A stretch of DNA of 50,067 nucleotides from Chitinophagaceae bacterium (GTDB lineage: Bacteria; Bacteroidota; Bacteroidia; Chitinophagales; Chitinophagaceae). Within the stretch, counting starts at the first letter, position 1. Each line of letters starts with the position of its first letter. The stretch covers positions 1-50,067 of the forward strand of contig JALHRP010000026.1 of the NCBI GenBank assembly GCA_022841365.1, in the 5' to 3' direction. The notes beneath the pieces were generated by a model. The model saw only the letters and a program-made list of their open reading frames with translations. It was not told the DNA's origin and made no database searches. Below are positions 9,823 through 19,224 of this stretch, piece after piece. The translations under genes were made by a program, and so were the position numbers.

Positions 9823-10326
9823 ATGGCAGAAGACTTACTCATTATACAGGGAACAAAAGAGGAACAGTACCGTCAATTAATACCGCAGATTAAAGGCCTG
9901 CTTGAAGGCGAATCTGATTTAATTGCCAATCTTGCAAATGTAAGCGCTGCTCTCAGTGAACAATTCGGCTGGCTGTGGACAGGTTTTTATCTGGTAAAGC
10001 CAAGCTCTGCAAAAGCCTTTACTGATAAAGGTGAAGAATTGGTTCTCGGACCGTTTCAGGGGCCTGTTGCATGTACACGTATACGCAAAGGAAAAGGTGT
10101 TTGTGGCACAGCATGGGCCGAAGCGAAAACGATTATTGTTCCTGATGTTGAATTATTTCCCGGCCATATTGCCTGCAGCAGTTTAAGCCGTTCAGAAATT
10201 GTTGTGCCTGTTATCCGCAATAATAAAGTTGTTGCTGTTTTAGATGTTGACAGTGAAGCACCCGATCAGTTTGATACAACAGATCAAACATTTCTTGAAG
10301 AGATTATTTCATTGCTTGAATTCTGA
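9823..10326 (+). CDS. msrC: Free methionine-R-sulfoxide reductase (GAF domain)
   Basis: 167 residues, one GAF domain. Cysteines C84, C94 and C118 (in ACTRIRKGKGVCGTAW and ELFPGHIACSS) fall at the three positions known from E. coli fRMsr, where they carry out thiol-dependent reduction of free methionine-R-sulfoxide. The wall of the substrate pocket motif WLWTGFYLV is also present. It is a cytosolic oxidative-damage repair enzyme. A TAccTTTa promoter-like element is at 9800-9807. The next gene starts 8 bases after this stop, so the two probably form an operon. Confidence 0.93.
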   Translation: MAEDLLIIQGTKEEQYRQLIPQIKGLLEGESDLIANLANVSAALSEQFGWLWTGFYLVKPSSAKAFTDKGEELVLGPFQGPVACTRIRKGKGVCGTAWAEAKTIIVPDVELFPGHIACSSLSRSEIVVPVIRNNKVVAVLDVDSEAPDQFDTTDQTFLEEIISLLEF

Positions 10327-10334
10327 TTGACCGC

Positions 10335-11384
10335 ATGCAAAAAAACAAGGTGCTGCTTTACGGAGCAAACGGATATACCGGCCAACTGATTGCCCGTTAT
10401 GCAAAAGACTATCAATTAACACCTGTGCTTGCAGGCAGAAACGAACTGGCCATTCAGCAACTTGCAACTTCATTTAATCTTCCTTACGTTGTTTTTTCTT
10501 TGGATGATGCCACAATCATTCAAGAACATTTACAGGAAGTTCAATTGGTGATTCATTGTGCCGGACCATTCAGCCATACCGCCAAACAAATGGTTGAAGC
10601 ATGTATTGCAACAAATACCCATTACATTGATATCAATGGCGATATTTCTGTTTTTGAAAAAATAAAAACCTATCATGCTGCTGCAGAACAGGCAGGCATC
10701 ATGCTGATGCCCGGTGCAGGGTTTGATGTAATTCCTACTGATTGTACAGCACTGTACTTAAAGCAGCAACTGCCCGATGCAACACATCTGCAACTTGCAT
10801 TTATTTCTTATGGCGGTCAAACCAGTCATGGTACAGCAACAACCATGGCAGCAAGAGCAGGAGAAAAAGCAGTGATCCGTGAAAACGGAAAGCTGGCAAA
10901 AAAACCGCTGGGATTTAAAGGCATGTGGATTACAGTAAACGGAAAACAACGTTTTGTAATGAGTTTACCCTGGGGCGATATATCAACTGCATTTCATACA
11001 ACCGGCATTTTAAATATTGAAGTATTTACCGGAATGAAACCGGCTGTATATCGTTTACTCAAATTTCAATTTCTGTTTAACTGGTTGTTAAGAACAACAG
11101 TTGTACGTAAATGGATACAACAAAAAATTGAAGCAAGACCTGCCGGACCAACAGATGAACAAAGAGCAAAATCAACAACGGTCATCTGGGGAAAAGTAAA
11201 AAATGCTGCGGGTAAAGAACTGACTCATCAGTTTACCTGTGCTGATGGCTACAGTGTTACTGCATGGGGTTCGCTGCTGATTGCACAAAAGATTCTTGCA
11301 GGAAACTTTAAAAAAGGATATCAAACACCCGCCGGTTGCTATGGTGCAGGATTGATTCATGAGTTGCCCGGAACTCAACCATAG
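10335..11384 (+). CDS. Saccharopine dehydrogenase-like NAD(P)-binding protein (trans-acting enoyl reductase type)
   Basis: 349 residues. An N-terminal Rossmann motif LLYGANGYTGQLIARYA, followed by LAGRNE and VIHCAGPFSHTA, places it in the saccharopine dehydrogenase NADP-binding superfamily. The middle motif MLMPGAGFDVIPTDCTALYL is typical of the short enoyl-reductase-like subgroup, not of true lysine-pathway saccharopine dehydrogenase. The substrate is unknown. It follows msrC by 8 bases and ends 1 base before the stop of the convergent gene at 11386. Confidence 0.85.
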   Translation: MQKNKVLLYGANGYTGQLIARYAKDYQLTPVLAGRNELAIQQLATSFNLPYVVFSLDDATIIQEHLQEVQLVIHCAGPFSHTAKQMVEACIATNTHYIDINGDISVFEKIKTYHAAAEQAGIMLMPGAGFDVIPTDCTALYLKQQLPDATHLQLAFISYGGQTSHGTATTMAARAGEKAVIRENGKLAKKPLGFKGMWITVNGKQRFVMSLPWGDISTAFHTTGILNIEVFTGMKPAVYRLLKFQFLFNWLLRTTVVRKWIQQKIEARPAGPTDEQRAKSTTVIWGKVKNAAGKELTHQFTCADGYSVTAWGSLLIAQKILAGNFKKGYQTPAGCYGAGLIHELPGTQP

Positions 11385-11385
11385 C

Positions 11386-11946
11386 TTAAGGTTTTGCAAT
11401 ATACCCTTCTGCATGAAAGGTTACAAGAAAAGGCCGTGCAGTTGAAGGTGCAATCAGTTTAAAGAATCTCGTGTAACATTCATTCATAAAACTCCGTTGC
11501 CCTTTCTTCGCTTTCGGAAAATCATATACATCGGCTATTGATTCAAGCTGTCCTGTTACAGGATGAAAAATGCCGCAAACAGTGCCCAATCCCCAGCCGA
11601 AATACGCATTTGCATTAAGATCAATTAACTGAATACGATATGATGCATGCGCTTCTGTATTTACGGGAGTAATCGTTTCGCCTTTTAAATAAGTACTGCA
11701 GATTTCTTTTAAATGAAGCGCATCTGTTTCTGATAACTGATAGGTAGTACCTGTACCCAGCAGATAGTGTTTTAATAAATCCCGTTCAAGACGGGAGTTG
11801 AGTTTAGGATGCAGTGTAACAACTTTATACAACCATCTTTTATATCCTTTCAATACAGAAGGATGTTTCATTTTGGCAGCAGTGGTATCACCTGCCAGTA
11901 AATGAATGGGTAAAAAAATCAGGAGCCAGCAAAGGATGGTCTTCAT
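11386..11946 (-). CDS. Hypothetical exported protein
   Basis: 186 residues with a signal peptide ([19 protein letters not shown]). The mature region has no motif I recognise; it has three cysteines (CSTYL, TVCGIF, NECYTRF) and a conserved-looking segment [20 protein letters not shown]. It is divergent from the J-domain gene, with only 57 bases between the start codons, so the two share a promoter region. Its stop is 1 base from that of the saccharopine-like gene. Confidence 0.7.
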   Translation of the reverse strand: MKTILCWLLIFLPIHLLAGDTTAAKMKHPSVLKGYKRWLYKVVTLHPKLNSRLERDLLKHYLLGTGTTYQLSETDALHLKEICSTYLKGETITPVNTEAHASYRIQLIDLNANAYFGWGLGTVCGIFHPVTGQLESIADVYDFPKAKKGQRSFMNECYTRFFKLIAPSTARPFLVTFHAEGYIAKP

Positions 11947-11953
11947 GTGCCGC

Positions 11954-11961
11954 TAAAAATA
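11954..11961 (-). promoter_or_regulatory. -7-like element TATTTTTA for the gene at 11946
   Basis: Read on the minus strand it matches TAnnTTTG at 7 of 8 positions and ends 7 bases before the ATG at 11946. Confidence 0.4.
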
Positions 11962-11990
11962 ATACTTTCTCATCATTTCCTGTCCATTCT

Positions 11991-11998
11991 TAGTTTTG
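11991..11998 (+). promoter_or_regulatory. -7 element TAGTTTTG directly before the J-domain gene
   Basis: Perfect TAnnTTTG match ending 5 bases before the GTG at 12004. This decides the start: the upstream ATG at 11947 would put the promoter inside the coding region. Confidence 0.6.
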
Positions 11999-12003
11999 CT
12001 GCT

Positions 12004-12645
12004 GTGAAAGATTATTATGCTATACTGAATGTTCCTGTAACGGCCACCCTTCCTGAAATAAAGCGGGCTTACAGAAAACTGGCCATGCAGCACCACCCGG
12101 ATAAAACCAATGATGATCCGTACAGCCTTGCATCATTTAATGAAATAAAAGAAGCTTATGAAACACTTACATCACCTCAAAAAAAACAATTGTATCTCAA
12201 TGAACGATGGCTGGCACATGCACATCAGCTGAAAGAAAAAACAGAAGCTGTTACACCTGTTTCCATCTTAAAAAAAAGTCTGGAGCTGAATAAACTCACA
12301 GCTGCAATGGATGTACACCGGATGAATGAGCAACTCATTACGGAGAAAATACTTTTCCTGCTTTCAAACGAAACCATTCATGTACTGCAAACCTTTAACG
12401 AACCGGATATGCTTGAAAAAACAGCATTGCTGTTGTTGGGCTGCTGTAAAAAATTAACTGTTCAAAGCACAGAAAAAATTACAGAACAGGTTTGTAAGCT
12501 GAGCAGCAGTACTGCAGTTCAAAAAGAAGCACATACATTGCTGAAGAACAGAAAAAGAAGTGAACTGTATGAGCGCTATCAGCCTGTTCTCCTCCTCTTG
12601 CTTACAGCAGTGATTTGTATGATCATTTATTTTGCTGCTGCATAA
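12004..12645 (+). CDS. J-domain (DnaJ-like) membrane-anchored protein, GTG start
   Basis: 213 residues from the GTG start, giving the standard J-domain opening (V/M)KDYYAILNV. The J domain covers about residues 1-65 with the HPD tripeptide in [11 protein letters not shown], which stimulates the ATPase of DnaK partners. There is no G/F region or zinc finger. A helical middle region leads to one C-terminal membrane segment ([18 protein letters not shown]), so it is probably a tail-anchored co-chaperone facing the cytosol. The start was moved from the ATG at 11947 because a perfect -7 element lies between and because family members begin at this residue. Confidence 0.85.
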   Translation: MKDYYAILNVPVTATLPEIKRAYRKLAMQHHPDKTNDDPYSLASFNEIKEAYETLTSPQKKQLYLNERWLAHAHQLKEKTEAVTPVSILKKSLELNKLTAAMDVHRMNEQLITEKILFLLSNETIHVLQTFNEPDMLEKTALLLLGCCKKLTVQSTEKITEQVCKLSSSTAVQKEAHTLLKNRKRSELYERYQPVLLLLLTAVICMIIYFAAA

Positions 12646-12652
12646 TTCAGTA

Positions 12653-12684
12653 AAAAAAACCGATTGAAAAATCAACCGGTTTTA
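12653..12684. terminator. Bidirectional terminator between the convergent J-domain and T9SS genes
   Basis: Stem AAAACCGATTGA / TCAACCGGTTTT with one mismatch and a short A-rich loop, flanked by A and T runs. It serves both convergent genes (stops at 12645 and 12692). Confidence 0.8.
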
Positions 12685-12691
12685 TTCCTGA

Positions 12692-15600
12692 TTATTCAAA
12701 CCTCAATAATTCCGAAAAGACATTCCCCGATTTCAGATCTGTAACTTTTAATACATACAGTCCGGATGAATAAGCGGCAGTTCGCTGTAAAGTATAAGTT
12801 GCATTACCGGGTAATCTCAATTGCTGTTTCAGCAAAACCTGTCCGTTGGTATTATACAACTCAAGTTTATATTCTGATGGCAATGGATTATTAAAACGGA
12901 TGGTCGTTTTATTTACAACAGGATTGGGATAAATATGAATCCGGCTGTTATCCGTGTACTTTACAGTTACAACATTACTGTAAGTAACTGCACCGCCAGC
13001 TGTTTTCATACGCAGTCTGTAATAGAGCATACCGTTAACAGGGTCGGTATCTGTAAACTGATAAGATCCATTAGTGAAAGCAGTTGATACATTCACCAGA
13101 CCTATAAAACTAAATGCACCGGTTTTTGAAGTGGCTCTTTCTACACTGTATTCAATCACAGCAGAAGTTGCTTTCCTCATCCAGCTTAATTCAACGGCTT
13201 CAAGATTTCGCTTACCGCTTAATTCTGTTTGATCTGTTGACAGTACTCCGCCGCAGGCACCATTTACCCTGCGATAAGTAACACGTTGCAGACAGCCATT
13301 GTTAACATTTGTAGTGTTTACATACATACCTGTATCAGAAGGCAACAGATATGGAATAGAAAACGTATTGGATGTACTTACCAATACACTATCGGTAGCA
13401 CTGGTTTTTTTATACCATTTATAAGTTGCATTGGGTATTAATTTCACAGACAGGTTTACATTGTTATAATAACAGTTACTGCTGGAAGAAACATATAAAT
13501 TTTCAAGCGGAAGAACACTTACATCATTTAAAGCTGCATTACCACATGCGTCAACTGCACGCAGGCGCACAAGACTGTAAGTAGTTCCGTTACTGATTGC
13601 AAATACAGGATTTGTCTGCGGCGCTGTATTAATTGATGGAGAAGCCGGCACACTGCCAATTACTTCATACATATACGGAGCTACACCACCTGTAACATTT
13701 GCTCCTGTACTGAAGCTGTTATTGTCACATTGGTAAGCCGACGATTGCGAAAGACTCGGAAACACGTATGGCTTCACAACAATGGTATCATAAACTGAGT
13801 TGTTACATACTTCAGACCACGGATAAACATAATTATAATTGTAACGTACAATGTATGTTGCTGGTTCAAGATTTGAGAATGTATAGTTACTCCCCGAAGA
13901 AACTGAATAATTGATCAATACATCTGTTGCATTCTTTTTGATGATGCTTGGCAGTATTGTTCCCTCATCAGTTGAACAGTTGGCAATAATGTTACCATAT
14001 CCGTTGGGCCAGCTGGAGCCGGGGCATTTTAATTCAACCGAAGCAGATCTTGTAATGGTTCTTGCAAAAGGATCTATTTCAACAGAGTCTTTATTGCCGC
14101 AGGCATCTGTTCCAACAATTTTATACTTTAAACCACCGGGTAAATCCGGCAACTGCACAGTAAGATAGTCTGTATATTCAGGAGCAGAAGTATACACTAA
14201 AATACCTCCCGGTTTATACACCTGTACAACATACGGCTGTATACCGCCATTAAATTCAGGATGAATTTCTGACATTCCAACACTGCATAAGCTGTGTGTT
14301 TCTGCATCCATATCCAGATCAGTATCGAGGCTGGTAGTAAAACACCTGTTGATGGTTGTATCGTAACAGGCAGCATCGTTTTTAATTCTTATACAGTATG
14401 AGCCATATGGTAAATTATTGAACGTTCCTGTTGTATTGCAACTGACTAATACGTTGGTTGAAGTATACAAACAATATTCCGGGCTGTTCAAATTCGCCTG
14501 ACCGGTTATACGGGCAGTAACTGTAGTACAACTTTCATTTTCAATTGTTACAGCTGCTGCCACAGCGGGCTTATTCTTTGTAACGGTAAAACAACGGTTA
14601 ATTGTTGTATCATAACAGGCTGGGTCGTTGATGATTCTGATACAATAGGTACCGTATAATAAATTGGGAAATATACCGGTTGTATTACAGGTAATTAAAA
14701 CGTTACTGCTGTTGTACAAACAATACTGCGGATTATTTAAGTTCGCCTGACCGTTTACCGTTGCCCTGAATGTTGTACAGTTTCGGTTATTGATTGTAAC
14801 CGAAGCACCAACTGCCGGTAACGGCCTTGCAATCGTAATGCATCGCTCAATCAAAGTATCATAACAAAGTGTATTGTTTTGCATACGGATACAATAGGTT
14901 CCAAATGCAAGGTTTGTAAATACACCGGTACTGTTACAGTTGATCAGTACATTCGCACTGTTATACAAACAAAACTGCGGGTTCGATAAATTTGTTTGTG
15001 TACTTACAGTAGCCGTAAATGAATTACAGGTAAACGAACTGCCTACAACTGCTCCCATTGAAGGAACCGGTTTTGCTTGAGTAAAACAGCGGGTAATCAA
15101 CGTATCGTAACAGATGTCTGTGATCTTTATGCAATACGATCCGTAAGCAAGATTATTAAATACACCGCTGCCATTACATGCGATCTGCACATTATTATTA
15201 TCAAACAAACAATATTGTGCATTTGTAAAATTAACTTTCCCGGTAACAGAAGCATTAAAGGTTTGGCAGGCAAGATTTGAAAGTGAAACAGTTGCTGCCA
15301 CTGATGGCTTAAGCGTCTCAAACCACACAACATTTTTCACTACTCCGCAACGGTCTTTTGCAACAAGTGTGAGGCTGCGTTTATTCCCAATATAAAAACG
15401 AAACTGTCTGATATCAGACCAGATCGTATCACCCGGGGCTTTAACAATACCATATGTAAACCCATTAAAGGAGGTAGAAGGTGTAATGTTAGAATTGCCC
15501 TTGTTATCTCTTAACGTAAAGCTCACATCTGCACTGTCGCAGAGCGTTCTTGCAAGAGTAGTACTTTCAATAACCCAGTTATAATTCTGAATTGCAACGG

Positions 15601-16159
15601 TTCTGGTTTGTATTCCACCACAGGAATCACGCAACTCAATTCTGTAATCACCGGGCATTAAATTGGTAAACAGTCCGCTATTATTAGAGGTACCAACACC
15701 CATTGGTGAAGGTGCTACAATTTTAAACACAAATGGATTTCTTCCGTTTAATAATCCTGTGGCTGAAATGGTACCGTCTGTTCCGTTGATACAGGTTACA
15801 TCGGTACTTACAAGCGAAAAAGAAGGCGCTGCATAATTACCTGTGATGATTGCTCCGTCTACTTCACGAATACAATCAGATACAACATCTTCCACGACCA
15901 CTTTATAGGTACCGGGGGGTAAACCTGAAATCACATTGCTGGAAGTAAAAGGAGTTGATACTGGTCCGACTACTTTGTAATTATAATTTCCCGAACCACC
16001 TGACACAGTTACAGTAACAATACCGGTTGAACTGCATCGTGACTCCTGCGTTGTATATTCAAGCTGTAAATTATTGCAATCGTAAGTTTGAGAAAAAAGT
16101 ACTGAGGGAAAAGTACAGCACAGCAATGCAAGAATCCACGGGTGTAAATACGTTTTCAT
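12692..16159 (-). CDS. Large secreted protein with four cysteine-rich tandem repeats and a T9SS type A sorting domain
   Basis: 1155 residues. The signal peptide is about 1-23 (ending SVLFSQ). Residues 25-190 contain SprB-like segments (VTVSGGSGNYNYKVVGP, LPPGTYKVVVEDVVSDC), often seen in Bacteroidota adhesins. Residues about 284-610 are four tandem repeats of roughly 82 residues, each with five or six cysteines and the motif YCL(F/Y)(N/D)...C(N)xTGxFxNLxYGxYCI. Later segments carry further beta-domains, and the last 80 or so residues (IHIYPNPVVNKTTIRF to GLYVLKVTDL) form a type A sorting tail. A surface adhesin role is inferred; no catalytic motif was seen. Confidence 0.87.
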   Translation of the reverse strand: MKTYLHPWILALLCCTFPSVLFSQTYDCNNLQLEYTTQESRCSSTGIVTVTVSGGSGNYNYKVVGPVSTPFTSSNVISGLPPGTYKVVVEDVVSDCIREVDGAIITGNYAAPSFSLVSTDVTCINGTDGTISATGLLNGRNPFVFKIVAPSPMGVGTSNNSGLFTNLMPGDYRIELRDSCGGIQTRTVAIQNYNWVIESTTLARTLCDSADVSFTLRDNKGNSNITPSTSFNGFTYGIVKAPGDTIWSDIRQFRFYIGNKRSLTLVAKDRCGVVKNVVWFETLKPSVAATVSLSNLACQTFNASVTGKVNFTNAQYCLFDNNNVQIACNGSGVFNNLAYGSYCIKITDICYDTLITRCFTQAKPVPSMGAVVGSSFTCNSFTATVSTQTNLSNPQFCLYNSANVLINCNSTGVFTNLAFGTYCIRMQNNTLCYDTLIERCITIARPLPAVGASVTINNRNCTTFRATVNGQANLNNPQYCLYNSSNVLITCNTTGIFPNLLYGTYCIRIINDPACYDTTINRCFTVTKNKPAVAAAVTIENESCTTVTARITGQANLNSPEYCLYTSTNVLVSCNTTGTFNNLPYGSYCIRIKNDAACYDTTINRCFTTSLDTDLDMDAETHSLCSVGMSEIHPEFNGGIQPYVVQVYKPGGILVYTSAPEYTDYLTVQLPDLPGGLKYKIVGTDACGNKDSVEIDPFARTITRSASVELKCPGSSWPNGYGNIIANCSTDEGTILPSIIKKNATDVLINYSVSSGSNYTFSNLEPATYIVRYNYNYVYPWSEVCNNSVYDTIVVKPYVFPSLSQSSAYQCDNNSFSTGANVTGGVAPYMYEVIGSVPASPSINTAPQTNPVFAISNGTTYSLVRLRAVDACGNAALNDVSVLPLENLYVSSSSNCYYNNVNLSVKLIPNATYKWYKKTSATDSVLVSTSNTFSIPYLLPSDTGMYVNTTNVNNGCLQRVTYRRVNGACGGVLSTDQTELSGKRNLEAVELSWMRKATSAVIEYSVERATSKTGAFSFIGLVNVSTAFTNGSYQFTDTDPVNGMLYYRLRMKTAGGAVTYSNVVTVKYTDNSRIHIYPNPVVNKTTIRFNNPLPSEYKLELYNTNGQVLLKQQLRLPGNATYTLQRTAAYSSGLYVLKVTDLKSGNVFSELLRFE
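14330..15310 (-). repeat. Four tandem intragenic repeats of about 245 bases
   Basis: Encodes residues about 284-362, 363-444, 445-527 and 528-610 of the large T9SS protein. The units share PAVxAxVTIxNxxCTT, QxNLxNPxYCLYxSxNVLxxCN and CYDT(T/L)IxRCFT. Units 3 and 4 are most alike, suggesting the newest duplication. Confidence 0.85.
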
Positions 16160-16635
16160 GTACAGATTTTTTCTAAAGGATGATAGACTATAAGGGTATT
16201 AACGTGACAAAACTAAGTGCTTACACTTATTTTTTTTAGTAAAATTCGATGAGCCACCTCCGTAATAAACAGGTATTGATAATTGAGAGATATAAAACAG
16301 TTGTTTTCAGTATCCTACACTTAAATATATTCTTAATAAAAATTTGAACACTTGTTGCTTAATCGTTGAACAGCATTGTAATCAGGTTGAATTCAAAAAA
16401 TGATTTCCGAAAAAGGGAATCAGATAAAACAGTTCTGCATTTCCGGGATTTGCAAAAGATCATATTTATCAAAAGCAGTTAATCTGCAAATCATAAATGA
16501 GAATAGTCTGTTTGGGAGACAGGTGTTGAAAATTTATTCACCCCAAAGCGATAAAAGCTAAACATATGAATGAATGTTGATGAACGGTTAAACCATTGGA
16601 TGAAAAGACTGTTCTTTTTACAAACAAAACATTTT
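16160..16635. other. 476-base intergenic region between divergent genes
   Basis: Separates the start of the large T9SS gene from the fasciclin gene, so it must hold two divergent promoters. I see a small hairpin with a T run at 16214-16238 and two similar short blocks (GATATAAAACAGTT near 16289 and CAGATAAAACAGTT near 16431). I find no convincing open frame, tRNA or consensus promoter in it. Confidence 0.5.
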
Positions 16636-17196
16636 ATGAACAAAACATTCTTCTCTTTGATGGCAACTGCTTCTTTAGCAGTATTCATGATTGCATGCGG
16701 CAGCGGTGAACAAACAACCGAAGCAACAGCAGACACAACAGCTACTGAAACAAAAGCAGCTGATACCATGGCTGCGATGACCCCTGCTACAGTTGTAGAT
16801 ATTGCTGTAGGGTCAGCCGATCATTCAACATTGGTAGCTGCTGTAAAGGCCGCCGGTTTAGTAGAAACCTTAAGTGGTGCAGGACCTTTTACTGTATTTG
16901 CTCCAACAAATGTAGCATTTGATAAATTACCTGCAGGTACAGTAGATAATTTACTGAAGCCAGAAAGCAAAGCAGATCTTACAGGAATTTTAACCTACCA
17001 TGTAGTAGCAGGCACATTAAAAGCTGCTGACTTGAAGGATGGCCAAAAACTGAAAACAGTAAATGGCGCAGAGTTAACTGTATCAATTAAAGAAGGTAAA
17101 GTAATGATTGATGGTGCAAACGTAACCGCTGCAGATCTTTCAGCCGGTAACGGTGTTGTGCATGTATTGGATGCAGTAGTATTGCCTAAAAAATAA
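16636..17196 (+). CDS. Fasciclin-domain lipoprotein
   Basis: 186 residues from the ATG at 16636, chosen because it gives a clean lipoprotein signal (MNKTFFSLMATASLAVFMIAC, lipidated cysteine at about residue 21); upstream in-frame ATG codons would add a non-signal extension. A Thr/Ala-rich linker (about 25-55) precedes one FAS1 domain with the hallmark segments LVETLSGAGPFTVFAPTNVAFDKLP, LTYHVVAGTLKAADL and GNGVVHVLDAVVLP. FAS1 domains mediate cell adhesion or matrix binding; the bacterial role is mostly unknown. The gene stands alone and ends at a strong terminator. Confidence 0.93.
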   Translation: MNKTFFSLMATASLAVFMIACGSGEQTTEATADTTATETKAADTMAAMTPATVVDIAVGSADHSTLVAAVKAAGLVETLSGAGPFTVFAPTNVAFDKLPAGTVDNLLKPESKADLTGILTYHVVAGTLKAADLKDGQKLKTVNGAELTVSIKEGKVMIDGANVTAADLSAGNGVVHVLDAVVLPKK

Positions 17197-17216
17197 AGGT
17201 TCCATTTCCATATTTT

Positions 17217-17254
17217 CAAAAGTTGTTTCCATACCGGAAACAACTTTTGTTTTT
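17217..17254 (+). terminator. Terminator after the fasciclin gene
   Basis: Stem CAAAAGTTGTTTCC / GGAAACAACTTTTG (17217-17249) with a 5-base loop, then a run of six T. Confidence 0.9.
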
Positions 17255-17307
17255 TATGGATGTCCCTGTCCCCTGCTTCTTCTTACATTAAACTTGATGC
17301 ATAACTT

Positions 17308-17315
17308 TATCTTTG
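17308..17315 (+). promoter_or_regulatory. -7 element TATCTTTG, 4 bases before the ABC-F start
   Basis: Perfect TAnnTTTG match; 4 bases separate it from the ATG at 17320. No TTTG at the expected -33 position. Confidence 0.55.
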
Positions 17316-17319
17316 CAGC

Positions 17320-19224
17320 ATGCATTATGTTTCAGTTGAGGGCTTAACAAAAAGTTTTGGTATACAGCCCCTGTTCTCCGGAATTACATTTCACATTGAA
17401 GAAGGCGATAAAATTGCACTGGTAGCCCGTAACGGATCGGGCAAATCAACACTATTAAAAATTCTTGCCGGCAAAGAAACCGCCGATGCAGGTAAATGCT
17501 GGATACATAAGGATGTGGATATTGCATTGTTTGAACAGGAGCCGGTGTTTGATGAGCGAAAGACAGTTCTTGAAAATATTTTTCAGCACAACCATCCTGT
17601 GATTAATGCCATTAAAGACTATGAAGCTGCCAGCGAAGAGCACAACGAAGAAAAACTTGGAGCCGCACTGATTAAAATGGATGAACTGGGTGCATGGGAT
17701 TTCGACAGTAAAGTAAAACAGATCCTGGGCAAACTCAACATCCATCAGTTACAGCAGGCTGCAGGCACATTATCCGGGGGCCAACGCAAACGTGTTGCGC
17801 TGGCAAGAACACTCATTGATATTGGCTTTGATCATAAACATGTTTTACTGATTATGGATGAACCCACCAACCATCTGGATGTTGAAATGGTGGAGTGGCT
17901 GGAACATTATCTCAGTAAAGAAAATATTACGTTGTTGCTTGTAACGCATGACCGTTATTTTCTGGATGCTGTTTGTACAGAAATATGGGAACTGGATGGG
18001 AATGATTTATACAGTTACAAAGGTGATTATGAAAATTACCTTGAAAAGAAAATGGCACGTATTGAAAGTGACCAGGCCAGTATTGATAAGGCAAAAAACA
18101 CCTACCGCAAAGAACTGGAATGGATGCGGAAACAACCCAAAGCCAGAACCACCAAAAGCAAATCAAGACAGGACAACTTTTACGAAGTGGAAGCAAAAGC
18201 CAAGCTGCGTATAGAAGATCAGCAGGTGCAACTGAGCATGAAGATGAACAGATTGGGTGGCAAAGTGGTGGAGATGAAAAAAGTATACAAACGGTATGAT
18301 GAGAAAATTATACTGCAGGGCTTTGATTATACGTTTAAAAAAGGCGAACGGGTTGGTGTTGTAGGAAAAAATGGTGCAGGTAAATCTACCTTTCTGGAAA
18401 TTATACAGGGTATTCAACAACCTGATAGCGGTAAAGTAAATATTGGTGATACCATCATCTTTGGCAACTATTCGCAAAAAGGACTTGAACAGAAAGAAGA
18501 TAAACGGGTCATTGAATTTGTAAAAGATATTGCAGAAAATTTCCCTTTAGCATCAGGTGGTTCATTAAGTGCTGCACAGTTTCTGCAACTGTTTTTGTTT
18601 GAACCGGATAAACAATACACCTACATTTCAAAATTGAGTGGTGGTGAAAAAAGAAGACTGCATTTATTGTCTATCCTCTTTCGCAATCCAAATTTTTTAA
18701 TTCTGGATGAACCAACCAATGACCTGGATCTGCCAACACTTTCGGTGCTTGAAAATTTTCTCAGTGAATTCCCCGGTTGTTTATTAATTGTAAGCCACGA
18801 CCGTTATTTTATGGACCGGCTTGTTGATCATTTATTTGTGTTTGAAGGAAACGGTGCAGTAAAAGATTTCCCCGGCAACTATGCCCAACTTAGAATATGG
18901 GAAAAAGAACAGGAAAAAAAATCAACTGATAACAAAGAGAATATTAGTGCTGAGCGAAGCAAAGAAAAAGAAATAGAGAAGGCAGTTGAACCATTGGCCT
19001 CACCAAAGAAACGTTTCAGTTTTAAAGAAAAAAGGGAGTTCGAAAATCTGCAGAAAGAAATTGAAGAACTTTCAGCAGAAAAAGAACAGATCACGCAACA
19101 ACTGAATAATAGCAATCTTCCATTTGCTGAGTTACAACAACTATCGAACCGCATTGCAGAAATAACCGGGCTGCTCGATGAAAAAGAAATGCGGTGGCTG
19201 GAACTGAGTGAGTACACAGATTGA
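17320..19224 (+). CDS. ABC-F family ATPase, Uup-like
   Basis: 634 residues with two ABC domains and no membrane segments. Domain 1 has Walker A ARNGSGKST, signature LSGGQRKRVALARTL and Walker B LLIMDEPTNHLD. Domain 2 has Walker A GKNGAGKST, signature LSGGEKRRLHLLSIL and FLILDEPTNDLD. The basic inter-domain linker (KELEWMRKQPKARTTKSK) is the P-site tRNA interaction segment of ABC-F proteins. A C-terminal coiled coil (about 560-630, FSFKEKREFENLQKEIEEL) is the Uup-type DNA/ribosome-binding extension. Such proteins act on ribosomes or DNA intermediates, not in transport. The stop abuts the stop of the convergent thioesterase gene. Confidence 0.93.
   Translation: MHYVSVEGLTKSFGIQPLFSGITFHIEEGDKIALVARNGSGKSTLLKILAGKETADAGKCWIHKDVDIALFEQEPVFDERKTVLENIFQHNHPVINAIKDYEAASEEHNEEKLGAALIKMDELGAWDFDSKVKQILGKLNIHQLQQAAGTLSGGQRKRVALARTLIDIGFDHKHVLLIMDEPTNHLDVEMVEWLEHYLSKENITLLLVTHDRYFLDAVCTEIWELDGNDLYSYKGDYENYLEKKMARIESDQASIDKAKNTYRKELEWMRKQPKARTTKSKSRQDNFYEVEAKAKLRIEDQQVQLSMKMNRLGGKVVEMKKVYKRYDEKIILQGFDYTFKKGERVGVVGKNGAGKSTFLEIIQGIQQPDSGKVNIGDTIIFGNYSQKGLEQKEDKRVIEFVKDIAENFPLASGGSLSAAQFLQLFLFEPDKQYTYISKLSGGEKRRLHLLSILFRNPNFLILDEPTNDLDLPTLSVLENFLSEFPGCLLIVSHDRYFMDRLVDHLFVFEGNGAVKDFPGNYAQLRIWEKEQEKKSTDNKENISAERSKEKEIEKAVEPLASPKKRFSFKEKREFENLQKEIEELSAEKEQITQQLNNSNLPFAELQQLSNRIAEITGLLDEKEMRWLELSEYTD

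Noticed and set aside
11947-12003. ATG at 11947 as start of the J-domain gene
   Set aside because: It would encode a hydrophobic extension containing a perfect promoter element; the J domain opens at the GTG at 12004.
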